From Trichopria drosophilae (Eukaryota > Arthropoda > Insecta > Hymenoptera > Diapriidae): 64,000 nucleotides of DNA. The number at the start of each line of letters is the position of its first letter. The stretch's first letter is position 1. Positions 33,591 through 44,260 of the stretch are shown one piece after another. Location: assembly GCA_030407085.1 (NCBI GenBank), contig CM059582.1, positions 212,247,001-212,311,000 of the forward strand. Direction: 5' to 3'. Below the pieces are notes generated by a model. It was not told where the DNA came from. It did not search any database and saw nothing but the letters and a program-made list of their open reading frames with translations. Position numbers and translations under genes: made by a program.

Positions 33591-34960
33591 TTACAATTCG
33601 TCTTTATTCTTCTTTTCTTCTTCTTGTTCACTTTCCTCATCCTCCCCTTGTTCTTCTCGATTATCTGTATTATCTTCACTTAATGAATTTATTGATTTGA
33701 TACTAGATGCTTTCGACAGAGTTTCTGTCTGTTCACTTTGTATTTTTAATTTATTGGTGATTTTAGTAAGAACTATTTTAAGTCCTTTTCTTAAGTTTGG
33801 TGTCATTTTTGCGGTACTAATCATTTCAATTAATTTTTCGGTTGGATTGGTATATTTTTTAAAGAATGTACATATATATTTTGTTCTCTTACAGCATAAA
33901 ATTATCAAATTGTTCGAAATTTAATATAAATTGTCTGGTTGTTTAGAAATAATATCTTGAAAACCATCGAGACTTGAAGACCATCGTTTGTATTTTGTAT
34001 CCCTGGGATATCTTGGAGTTCTGAACTTGTCTATTGATTTGTTTTCTTTTTTGTAGAAGGTGTAGATATATCTGTATTTTCTTTATTTATATTACTATCT
34101 TGTTGGTATTCCTGTGTTTGCATAGTTGTTATTTTTGTACTTTGGTTCGGAATAATCGGATCCCACTGTTTGGCAATTTTTTTCTTTATGATGTTTTCTG
34201 AATCAAGTGAGTAGGTGGTGGATGACGGTCGTGTTCGTTTATTAGCTATTTGTATTTTTGGAAACTTATCGTCCATTATTATATCGTTTATGTTTTCTTC
34301 GTCTACATAAACATTTGTAGCGATAACGTTCGTATTTGTATTTGTATAGAATGGTGTGGATGATATCGGTGTTCCCTGCATTATTCTGTTTTCGTTATTA
34401 CTAGTGCTTTCTTGCGTGCTTACAATTGATTCCAAGTATTCTTGGTATTGTTTGGCTAAATGGCCGCTTTGTTTACATGAGAAACATGTAACGGAATCTG
34501 ATGCAAAAAAATTCTGTATGTTGTATCATGAATAGTTATTAGTAACGAGTCAAGAACTTTAGGCACTTCTTCAGGATTTAATAAGAAGAATCTACGAAAG
34601 CTAATGACATGGGATAGCAGTGGGTTTTGAGCATTTATTCTCAATTCTTTTATGTTCGTTGCCAGATTTATATTTAAATTCCTAAGTGCTCTTTCTATAG
34701 TTTCATTAGGGATCACTGGGCAGGGATTCGAGACAATTATTCTTTTTAGGTTATTCACTAAAGGTCTCATTTTTAGATCGTTCCCGAGTATTGTAATGCT
34801 TTTGTATTTTTTTGTAATGCTGGTAACAATTTCTTTACTGGAGAGAAAGATGCATATTCTTTGACTGGATATTTTTGAGGCATACCTGATGTCGCTTGGC
34901 TTTACTATTTTTATCAGAGCTTCTCAGTAGTCGTTTATTTGAAGACCTTCCTTGGCACTG
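33591..34960 (-). pseudogene. Non-LTR retrotransposon ORF1 (gag-like)
   Basis: Nucleic-acid-binding ORF1 protein of a Jockey/CR1-like element. Reading from 34960: RICIFLSSKEIVTSITKKY, MRPLVNNLKRIIVSNPCPVI, RFFLLNPEEVPKVLDSLLIT, then a knuckle CFSCKQSGHLAKQY in which the last Cys is replaced by Tyr. A frameshift at an A7/T7 run near 34503 separates this from 34435-34031 (Ser/Thr/Asn-rich tail). Another break near 33905 leads to 33908-33591, which ends in an acidic tail. ORF2 is absent; the sequence is cut at 33548 by the pogo element or was already truncated. Confidence 0.65.
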
Positions 34961-36600
34961 ATGATTAAGGCTTCATCTCGGCTGGGGTAAGGGTTTGCAG
35001 TAACTGCTTTTGCTTAAGTTGACTTCATGTTGTCGACAATTTTTATTCCTTGGGATGATGTTTGTTGTGAAGGGGGTGCATTGTGGAGGTGGGGGTGGGT
35101 GTACACTCACCCCCTTACCTCAAAACACCAAAAACAAAAGTTTATTCGGATATTATCACTGGATATATTATACGTGCACCGTTATATGTTTGTTTTGATT
35201 TGTAAACACTCGACCTCTCTGGGAGCCTACAACCGTACACGTTGGCTTTCCAAAGCAGACTAGTCTGGCAAGACTGTCTTGCAAGACTCTTGCTTATTAA
35301 AAGTAAGCCGCAGGAATATTAAAGAAATGTTTTAAAACATTCCAAGGCTTTAAAAGGCAAAAAACATTGGTTATGGTAACAAGAAAAATTAATTTTGTCC
35401 ATAATATGTAGAAATAACATGTTTCGTTTAATAAACAAAATATTGTTGCAACTTTTAGTAAATCTGTAGTGTTTCTGAAAAGCTTTATTATTTATTTTAA
35501 AAATTATTTTTTTTAAGAGTGAATTTTAAGTATATTTAATAATTATCAATATGTACTCAACCTCGCGTCATTCATCCTGCCCATGTGCGAATTGCCGATG
35601 TTTTGCCGATGTTCAACGAACGGCCCATTGATTGCAGCCGAAGTCTCGGCTGCCAAGGTCAGGCCAATGCTGGCCCCATATTAGGTACGACACTACGGCT
35701 AGAACTTGGCACTTGATATTGTCCCAACCATCGGCTGTTAGTGTAGGCCCAGCGTTGGCTCATAGTCGGATACGTCACTACTAATGGTACATATTTACAA
35801 TATCGAGAATATTAAAACAATAATACATTCATAATGAATTGTTAATTTTAATTTATAAATAATTATTACTAAATTGATTATTATTACGAATTGTTAAGGA
35901 TGTAATTTTAATTAATTTATTAAGTGTACACTTTTGCGAAAGGTATTATCTTTTATCAATATAATTGGTATTTTTAACAAGCTTTACATTTTAAATAATT
36001 AATTAATGAAAAAGTTATTACTTTAGTTATATTACATCTGAAAAATATTGATGCATACAAATATTTCATATTCAAATATTGCAAACTCATATGAATAAAA
36101 ATATTCATATTGTTTGTTTCATATTTCACTTTAATTTTCGTTTCTTTCCGTTATAACCGTACTGAGTCCCGACGACACGGGGACTCTGGTTTTCAATCAA
36201 AATATAATAAAGGAGGGAATAAAAATAAAAATTATCAAAGAATAAGTTTTTATTGCTCTATATTTTTAACGGGAAATTACAAATTGTGGGGGAGGACTTT
36301 AATTAAATATAAGTTTATAAAAAAATAATACGCCGCGCACTGTGCACAGTACTTACGTTCGCTGCTATATCTCGAGATTCGCACCACAATCTTTATACGC
36401 ACTACAATATAATAATTTTCGCAATAGAAATACAACGATTTGCTCGCCTTAACGGTTTACAAGGAAGTGAGTTCTTGAAGATGGTCTGGCCCGTTACCAT
36501 CACGCCACAGCGTCCGTCCTGGGTATTAACTTTCAGGGAACAAACAAAAAGGAAAAACAGTTATTAATAAGGACGAATTTATGACAACGTAAGGACAAAG
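34961..36600. other. Mostly no gene; one GC-rich repeat
   Basis: No supportable ORF. 35585-35790 is a GC-richer patch with repeated GCCGATG/GGCCAATG motifs, related to 37960-38110. The rest is AT-rich. Confidence 0.5.
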
Positions 36601-36639
36601 CTGGGGAACATAATTTTGGCAATGCTGGGAATAGTAGGG

Positions 36640-36880
36640 CAAGTCTAAATTTTCAAAAAGGGGTGGGCGACTGAATGAATTTTCTGCACAAGTGCGACGA
36701 ACATTTACTCGGCACTGGAAGGGGTAATGATACATGTAACGAGTGCGACAAGCGCAAACAATATTGATGATGAATTAGTATTTTATATTGGGCCATGAGT
36801 GCGACGAACGTCGACTCGACGAGCGCGACAGCAATAGTCTATTCCATGCATGAATGCCACGAACGTCCACTACGCGAATA
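36640..36880 (+). repeat. Degenerate GTGCGACGAAC repeats
   Basis: AGTGCGACGAACATT, AGTGCGACAAGCGC, GAGTGCGACGAACGTCGACTC, GAGCGCGACAGC and AATGCCACGAACGTCCACT occur over 240 bp just upstream of a CCAAT box. Confidence 0.65.
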
Positions 36881-36916
36881 TGGAAGGTAGACAGAGACGC
36901 TGTATAACTGAATTAA

Positions 36917-36946
36917 CCAATAGGGACTGCGTTTGATCAAGATGGC
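36917..36946 (+). promoter_or_regulatory. Candidate promoter (CCAAT box + YY1-like AAGATGGC)
   Basis: CCAAT at 36917-36921 and AAGATGGCCGAC at 36939-36950 (the AAGATGGCNGC-type motif found at many start sites) lie upstream of a run of plausible exons. There is no TATA box. Confidence 0.4.
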
Positions 36947-37337
36947 CGACTAGTTGCGCGTAAAACTGCGCGATAGCCAGTCCACGGTGAACGACGACTG
37001 AAGTGACAAGTCGTTTCGGTTTTCGGGATTTTTCATTGTTTTGGAGTTATTAAGTTAAAGTATGTGCGGGTTTTCTGTGTTGTTCACTCCGGGATCGAGT
37101 GCCAAAGGATCGAGTACAGGGAAAATGCAGTCGGAGTCAGCCTCTCGACGGCAACGGGAAAAGGTGTTTTGGAGTTTTTGAGGGATTAAAAAAGGAGCAG
37201 TTACAGTAAGGTTTAACATTAATTATTAAGAACTATTTCTTTGTGTAAGGATTGGTAAATTTGCGTTTCAGGGTATGGACGTCAGCCAGCAGCGGTTCCG
37301 GCACGAGGAAGCAGACCATCACAATAGCTGATTGAAA

Positions 37338-37609
37338 ATGTAAGTATGGTGTTTACTTTTCTTCTATATATGCCTCTTCCTTGGACGATGACTTTATTAC
37401 TTCACGACACTGAGAGATTATTTGTTTAAAGCATAATAATTAATAATTTCTATGTTTACAGGTATATCGACTTCATGAACAGCTGGACGAGATGGGACGA
37501 TGACACCAAACGAGTTGACAGGACGAACACCACCATTGGGGAAAGGTTCCTGGAGATAGTTAAGTGGATTCTGACGGGACGATGCACCAATCTTCGTTCT
37601 TCTTTCTGA
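37338..37609 (+). CDS. Candidate 49-aa spliced ORF, start codon split by an intron
   Basis: Candidate transcript: exon 1 from about 36960 to 37205 (donor ACA|GTAAGG), exon 2 37272-37339 (acceptor GCGTTTCAG; donor AAAAT|GTAAGTAT), exon 3 from 37462 (acceptor TATGTTTACAG). Joining exons 2 and 3 makes GAAA-AT|G, an ATG opening a 49-codon frame MYIDFMNSWTRWDDDTKRV ... ending at TGA 37607-37609. AATAAA is at 37725. Small upstream ORFs exist in exon 1 (38 codons) and exon 2 (17 codons), so it may be non-coding. I recognise no domain. All splice sites are predicted by eye from good consensus matches. Confidence 0.3.
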
Positions 37610-37861
37610 GAAGAGTTCTCTTCTCTGAGATAAGTATTTAGTTGGGAACGCAAGTAGACAGACCGTCTACTTTGTGTTACACCGTATGTATATTATTTCT
37701 TCTTACTATTATTTTATATATAACAATAAAAGAAAAATATGTTAGTAAATTGCATTTCAGCATATCGCATTGTAATTCTGAATACATTAACATAAACGAA
37801 CACATAAATTACGATCTGAAACAACTGATGGTTATTTTTCAAACATTTATCGAGTAGTTAT

Positions 37862-37930
37862 TGGGGTCAAGCGGTTAGGCGCGCCTGATTTGTGCGCAGA
37901 GATCCCGGGTTCGATCCTCTTCGGCGTTTT
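37862..37930 (+). repeat. tRNA-like (pol III) sequence, SINE or tRNA pseudogene
   Basis: Contains an A-box-like CAAGCGGTTAGGCGC, a B box GGTTCGATCC, and then a T7 terminator. The T-stem and acceptor pairing are poor, so it is not a working tRNA. Confidence 0.45.
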
Positions 37931-37949
37931 TTTCTATTTTTATTGCAAT

Positions 37950-38115
37950 GAAATTCTGGCCTATGATTGGCCAATGTTGGCCATAACGGTTGCCGAGTCT
38001 ATAGGACGAAGTGTCGCAACAAGGCTCGGGCGAGTATCAGCCCAGTTTAAAAGTCGAGCATCGGCAGTAGTTTATCAGCACTGGCCGAGAGCTGGGCCGT
38101 TGGTCATTTCGCACA
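37950..38115 (+). repeat. GGCCAATG/GCCGATG dispersed repeat
   Basis: GC-richer block with GATTGGCCAATGTTGGCCA and related motifs, resembling 35585-35790 (TTGCCGATG, GGCCAATGCTGGCC). No coding signal. Confidence 0.5.
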
Positions 38116-38593
38116 ATATATTCCACATGAGCTAGGTAGGGTTTAGGTCGGAGGCATCATAATGTAAAAAATTGTATCCGAACCATAGCAGCTTTTTTGA
38201 GTATATTAAGATTAAATAATACACCAGATATCTCAGTTGCATCTACATAGATATTCAATTTGGAAATAGTTCATAAATTTTTTTTTATACTTTAGATATG
38301 GGAAAATCCACGGAACCTTTAAATTTCTAGTTTCAGGTTTTATTTTTTTTTAAATTTAAAGCACACTTTTGTCTTGTTGCATACGTATTCGTAAATCTTT
38401 CAGAAATACTAATTCACATTTGTGACTCATTATTATTGAACGCCCTTAAGGCGGGAACGTAATATTATTTGCAAAATATAATTTATACAGTAAAATAATT
38501 TTAAGTAATTTCGTATAAATAACTTAGTACTTAGGGTTTTTTGACGTTACTCATCACAGATCTCCTCCTTCCGAGTGCTGTAATTTATGTAGC

Positions 38594-39749
38594 TGTTACG
38601 ACGGGAATTTACCTCGTTTTGTGAGGTTTCTCCCTAAGTCGCCGAAAGGTAGGTCGGTCTCTGAAGCCGACCTGGAGTTCGAGGCGGAATGCGGAACGAG
38701 AAACGAGGAGTAGCGAAAAAATAAAACGCGCAAGACTCAATTTGTAAAAAGTAGCTTTTATTTATTTATTGGAGGTTGGTACCTCTGTAAATATTCCTCT
38801 AGGGTTATTCTGGTTTTGGTTTCGGAGGGCGGTTCCGTTGAGGATTCAGGTTGAGGGGACGTGGACGGAGGAGGTGGGAGAGTCGGGAAATTACAATAGA
38901 TGGCCAATTGGTTGAGCGAGAGCAGATTGGTGGCCAGCTCAGGGTCGAGCACCGTCGGTGGTGGGCGCTCCATACGGTCCATTGGGCGGCCTGGGTCAGG
39001 CGGGCTTTCTTTTTACGGCGCCTTTGTTGAGCACCCGGCACTGAAAATGTGGAAAAAGAGAAAATTGGGTCAGTGTCCTGTATGTGATGGAGGGGCCGGG
39101 ACCAGTCCCCGCTGGTTGGCCTGCCAAGTTAGTAGGCGGTTAGAAAGAAAAGTGAAGGAAAAGTGTGGGGGTACCTATGGGTCGATTCCGAGGCGGAGCG
39201 CCTGCATCCGACCTCGGTATCTTCCGAGGAATGTCGATCTAATTCCCAGGTGATGGAGGGCGGTTAACTGTGGCCTATGGCCTCTGTCCACCACCCGTTC
39301 ACCGAGTTTTAGATAGACCCCTAATAATCGGAAAATAATTTAAAAAAACCGCGGTTGTCCCTACGGATGCCTATGCACCAGGTGGACCTAGCTAGTCCCT
39401 TTGCACCGGGGAAAATAACTGAGGCTGCTAACCTCTGTACTTCTCCCGGGTGCCGGTAACTGCAGAGTCCTTATAGTTATTAATGATAGGGGTTGTTAGT
39501 GTTGATACTTACTCCTCGTGACGGATGTCCTGGTCCTGGATCCGAGAGCCTCGACGGGAGCGGGTTGGATGCGGCTAACGCTGTTGGGCTGGAGAAGCTA
39601 GCCTGGATCTGGCTTGTCCTGACTGGCGCTGTGTCCGGGTGGTCCTGGCTGGTTCCGAATTGGCCCTTTTGCCTTATGAGAGCTTGACTTGATGGTTGCT
39701 GAGTGTTAGTTTTTGACTGACTTCTATGATTTTCGTACGCCTATTTATA
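38594..39749 (-). other. TATA-driven spliced unit, LTR-like
   Basis: Minus strand: TATAAATAG (39749-39741), exon 1 to the donor CACGAG|GTAAGTATC at 39513, an intron, the acceptor CCACATTTTCAG, exon 2 from 39040, and overlapping AATAAA signals at 38770-38757. A U5-like tail follows, ending CCCGTCGTAACA at 38594, a typical LTR terminus. No PBS follows, so a solo or 3' LTR is likely, but a short cellular gene is not excluded. The upstream limit of U3 was not found. Confidence 0.45.
38758..38982 (-). CDS. Small ORF in the LTR-like unit, 74 aa
   Basis: First ATG of exon 2 in the spliced unit. The product starts MDRMERPPPTVLDPEL, has a Pro/Ser-rich centre and ends LQRYQPPINK, with its stop inside the AATAAA cluster. 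A second, ATG-less frame through both exons (Arg/Lys-rich, RRRKKKARLT) is also open over about 170 codons. No family recognised. Confidence 0.3.
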   Translation of the reverse strand: MDRMERPPPTVLDPELATNLLSLNQLAIYCNFPTLPPPPSTSPQPESSTEPPSETKTRITLEEYLQRYQPPINK

Positions 39750-41514
39750 CTAATTTTCTGCTCATTGAAACTTCGGTGATGCGAGATTTATCGAGGTCGG
39801 AGAGGTGAAAGGAGATTTGTCTTTTATTGAGGTTTCGTAATTTTTTTAACTAATGTTGATCCGATTGACAATTTTGTTTTTTTTCGATTTGTACATTTGG
39901 TTTCGCAAAATTTACACAAAAGTTAATTACATGATGAACGTAATAAACATGCAAAAGAAGGCGTTAATTGCTGGTGTAACAATATTAATAATAATCTCGG
40001 AGTTTTGACATTTCGACGAAAATTATTATTTATACAATATTATGTATTTTTCTTTAAACTTCCATGTGATGTTAAATGTAAAGCAAGGTTATTGACAACA
40101 TGACTGTGTAATTTTTAAGCTATTGTTTGTTAGTGCGACGTGCAAAATTATTAGTATGGTGGTTTATTTCATTTTGTAACAAAAATGGAAGAAATTATTA
40201 TGAGTGATATTGTGTTATATAAATACTTTGTTTATTAATTAATTTTGCGGAAATAATAAAATAAAACGTTGTCTGGGCGTGACTCGAGTCAGTAATCACA
40301 TATGTGTGCGTGTGCTTGTATGTGTGTGAATACATAATTATTTATAGTTTAATATTGAACTTGCGAAAAACATGGTTAGGTTTGAATTCGGTTTTTAATG
40401 GGATGTTGAAGTTCTGATTATTAAACTATTTAGCTGGTTTAATTGTTTTGTTTAATTTTTGTAAATGCATTATATTATTTATTCATTTATATTTTAAATT
40501 TAAATGTGTGGAAATTTGCGCGAAGTCATAACACAGTATTGGTTATGATTATATATTTTTATTAGTTTAGCAAAAACATAAAGTGTAAGTTGAATAATCA
40601 TTAACGGATCTCTATGTATCAGTGTCTGTATGTGAGGATGGGTGTGTATGTGCGTATACAAGCATACAAACAATATCTACATTATTTATGCCTATTTTTT
40701 TATAATAATTAGAAAAAATAGTATCAGGGAGATCTTGAATTATTGGTAAATGGTAAAATAATTTATTTGGTTATTTGTTTAATTGCTAAATTTATTTATT
40801 GAATTTTCATGGTATATTATGGTTTTTGCGTATGTATATTTATATTGAAAATGTGCGAAAAAATCCGCTTAACCTTATTATGGTATTTATTATCTATATT
40901 TTTCATTATTGTTTGTTTAAATGAAAAAAAAACGAAAAAAATACGGGTTAGGTAATCGTGAATGGGTTTCTATGTATTGGTGTATGTGTGTAATTTTAAA
41001 AAGGGTGTTTGTGTAAGTGAGTTTACGTTTGTGTCCTCGTTGTCTGATGCCACCTTTCAGGAATTTTAATGACTCTGGAAAGTCAAGGAAAACTCGTCAG
41101 TGGACACTTTTTAAGACGGCTATTTTTTTAACATGGAGAAGTTTTTTAAATCAAAAAATATTTGTATTTTTAATTCTGGGTAAATTTCAATTTACAAAAA
41201 GTATTTGTATTAATGAATTCTATATTTTGCCAACTTTTTAGGTTTTTCTACCAATGTTTATGTTTGTCGATATGTTAACTTGTATAGTTAACTTGTATAT
41301 CGGTTATGTATAGGTGAAGGGATTGGTTCGGGATCTACCTGTCGTGATCGATAATTCAGGTTTTTCCTCTACAGATTGTCATGTTGCCTAGCGAGCGAGA
41401 GTGTGTTAATACATTAGTGCAAGCAATAGGAAGCGCTGCTTGTGATTTCTTAAAAGTCTATCAATTTGTTTTTTTCATATGTCTCGGCTAATTCATCGGT
41501 GTTTTTGCTATAGT
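39750..41514. other. AT-rich, no gene; weak long-period repeat
   Basis: No ORF worth calling. GTGTGTGTATGT-type patches near 40295, 40620 and 40970, each after a (T)AATC(A/G) and TCTATGTAT motif, suggest three badly diverged copies of a unit of about 330 bp. Confidence 0.45.
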
Positions 41515-42215
41515 TACGGAATCTTAACATAGCTTCTCAAAGTGCCGTCTGGAGTACGTTTGTAGCCAGTTTTAATGCTGATTTCATCCAGCACGAAACT
41601 TACGAGGATTTTTCGGCCTGCATTTTTGGCCTCTGAAACTTTACGGCTTAATGCTCAAAGCTCTCGTCTGTAAACCCCGGTTCGCACTTTACAGTTGAAT
41701 ACCACGCCCGAATTGTGCGTGAATGCGGAAGCGCGTTACAACATTTTGATCTTATATAATCGTAACACTTTGGGGAATAAAAATGGAGTGACAGTGCGAA
41801 GGAACGAATTTCAGAAGGAAACATGGCGCGTGTAACATTTTTCGGTACGTTACCTTCGCCTTTGTCTGTGCCTGGTTTGGCTTGTGACCGAATTACTTTT
41901 AAGCGATTTGTTTTGTATCGCCCTAGGAATGGAGAAACATCATCTCCAGCAATGGAATCCAATTCGATCAGAATAGATCTTTTTTCGAGATGCTGCCGCG
42001 ATTCCCGAAAGAGACTGGATACGTTTCCTCAGCCTTCCAGTTTTTTGCCTTTCTAGTCTCAATTTGTTGTAAAGTTCACTGTATTTCTCCTTCAGCCAGT
42101 TATACTTTTTCTTCCAGTCTTCATTGGAATTGTCGTAGGAATGGGCATGCGTAGGATTCGGACGATATTTTCTTTTCAAAGGTCGTTGAGGAACATATTC
42201 TGGTTCTGTTTCATG
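41515..42215 (-). pseudogene. P-element-type (THAP9-like) transposase relic
   Basis: Minus frames in order: 42179-41940 gives a coiled-coil region (EDWKKKYNWLKEKYSELYNK) as found after the THAP domain. 41962-41648 gives FALSLHFYSPKCYDYIRSKC, ALPHSRTIRAWYSTVKCEPG and FTDESF, diagnostic of P-type transposases. A shifted piece 41615-41515 gives KILVSFVLDEISIKTGY, the first catalytic Asp of the RNase H-like core. The THAP domain, second half and terminal repeats are not seen. At least one frameshift and a stop make it inactive. An acceptor-like site near 42200 suggests an exon boundary. Confidence 0.8.
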
Positions 42216-42786
42216 TAGGAATTAGTAGATTACATGCATGAGTAAATGAATAAATGAAATAATTAATAAATGCACGGAAAAAATAGCAAGTCGGCACGGC
42301 CCGACAAGGCAGCGAAAATAGCCAGCCACGACGGAGCAAGTCACGTGCAAGATGAAACATAGCGAATTAAAATTCTAAATCGTAAAAATAAAGTCAATTA
42401 TAGATAGGTATAGTTATGTAATTACGGATATTTGTGGATGATTTCTAGACAAGATGGTTATTTGTGATGTTTCTGACGGTTGTTAAAAGTGAAAAAATCA
42501 GTACTTTCTCAATTTGAAGGCTTCTGTACCGAAAACAGGGAAAGATAGGCCACAATTGTACTCAATGTTTTGTATAGAATATGAAATTTTCGACAAAACA
42601 GTCCTGGAGAGCTCTAGTCTACAGTTAACAGTATAACAGTTAGCTACGTTGGAAGTTACAGTATATATAATTTATGTTATGATCAACGTTTAATTGATAA
42701 AGTAGAAATGTCCACGAAATAAATAACCACATAGTCCAGAAATTATGCAATAATATTTCTAATGACACAACAAAAGTATACCTGTA

Positions 42787-43089
42787 CAGGGTGTCCCATT
42801 TTATGTAACACCCCTTGATCTATCTTCAGAAATGCAATTTCACGAAAATTGTTTCAGACAAAAGATATGTATTTTTTCTTGGAGAATTGGAATATGAAAT
42901 AAAAAAGATATGTTTCTATTTAAAAAATAACAATCTTGACCTTGATTTGATCTAGAAAATGCTTTTAAAGGTCGACGATACGGTTATTTAACTGTTGTAA
43001 TAAGTCCTATAACTGTTGTCTAAACATTTTTCATAAAATTACATATCTAAAGAGATACCGGGGGTGGTACATTAAAATGGGACACCCTG
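42787..43089. mobile_element. mariner-type MITE, 303 bp
   Basis: CAGGGTGTCCCATTTTA at the left and its inverse TAAAATGGGACACCCTG at the right, flanked by TA on both sides. Non-coding. Confidence 0.92.
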
Positions 43090-43929
43090 TATATAAACGA
43101 TCGTATTTTAACGAATTCAAATTTTTATTCGCTATGTTACATTTGGTTACATTTTTCATGCAACTTGCTCCGCATTCGCTGGTTATTTTGGCTACCTAGT
43201 CGGGCCGTGGCGACTTTCATTCTTTTCCGTGTGTAAATGAAAAAATGAATAAACAAATGAAAGGATTAATAATTGAGTCAAGGAATTATTTAAAGATCAA
43301 ATGAAAGAGCTACTTAATGTTAATAAATAAATGAACTTGCGAATGAAAGAAGTAATAACAGGTACTTAGCTGAAAATTTAAATTATTGACATTTGTAACT
43401 TTTTCGTGATATTTTTAAGTGCATAACAATGTCACGTTAAGTTAATAAGATATTACTTTAGAAACATTGAAAATGGTTTAAAGCGTAAAATTAATCAAAA
43501 ATATACCTGCTACACCTCTCGGATGGAAAAACAACCTAACTCGTTTTGTTTATTGGCATTTATGTGGATAATTTGATTAGAAAAAAATATTAGTTTCTGT
43601 AATTGTGGAAAAAAAACCTCACTTGCATACCCAAAATTAGACGGAATTGAAATTCTGTATATTTTTAAATGATAAGTGATTTATTTTAATTTAAGTGAGT
43701 TGAGCAGTTCTGACCACTTAAATCTTTCACACAATAGCTTTACAAATAACGTACGATAATAATTGCCGTGATAAAAAACATTTAACTGCACTTTTTATTC
43801 GCAGAACTACTCAACTCTCTCCGCCGTGTTCGTCAAATACAATATATTAAGGAATATAATAACAATAATAGTAATAATAACAGTAATGATGATAATAACA
43901 ATATGTCTTTATTGTAAAAAATACTATCA
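43090..43929. other. AT-rich, no gene
   Basis: No supportable feature; short AATAATAATA runs at 43855-43900. Confidence 0.5.
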
Positions 43930-44242
43930 TGTTGTGACGAAACCCATCACAGATCGGCACGCTATGTGGGGATTGTCCACGCGCTTACCCTTCTGTGTTC
44001 CACAGACTCGAAGAGCGAGAGAAAGAGAAGCGAGGAGAAGAAGAGGAGGATAAGATTCCAATGCGTAACAGCGCGGCGCCTATTATCAGTCGGCTCTCAG
44101 CTCTCGAACCGCACGCACGTCTAGTTTTGTGCTGTACACACGTCGCAACATTTATCTTGTCTAATAAACAATCAATACATTTCAGAGGATCGTCTCGACT
44201 CTTTGCCCTGTGGTTGGTTACAGGGAACCTCAGTTTCCCACA
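43930..44242 (+). mobile_element. CsRn1-type Ty3/gypsy 5' LTR (truncated element)
   Basis: Starts TGTTGTGACG and ends TTTCCCACA, with AATAAA near 44162. One base later comes a tRNA-Trp-like PBS. A gag-like internal region is absent beyond about 44500, so only the 5' end of the element remains. Confidence 0.7.
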
Positions 44243-44243
44243 T

Positions 44244-44260
44244 TGGTCACCCCGACGTGA
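44244..44260 (+). promoter_or_regulatory. Primer-binding site, tRNA-Trp-like
   Basis: TGGTCACCCCGACGTGA differs at one base from the complement of the insect tRNA-Trp 3' end, the primer used by the CsRn1 clade. Confidence 0.75.

Noticed and set aside
37862..37930. Functional tRNA gene
   Set aside because: The A and B boxes are good, but T-stem and acceptor-stem pairing fail, so it is listed only as a tRNA-like repeat.
38594..41768. A single 3.2-kb LTR from TGTTACGACG to ATCGTAACA
   Set aside because: The right end is only a short chance match, and no internal LTR features were found between 39750 and 41500.
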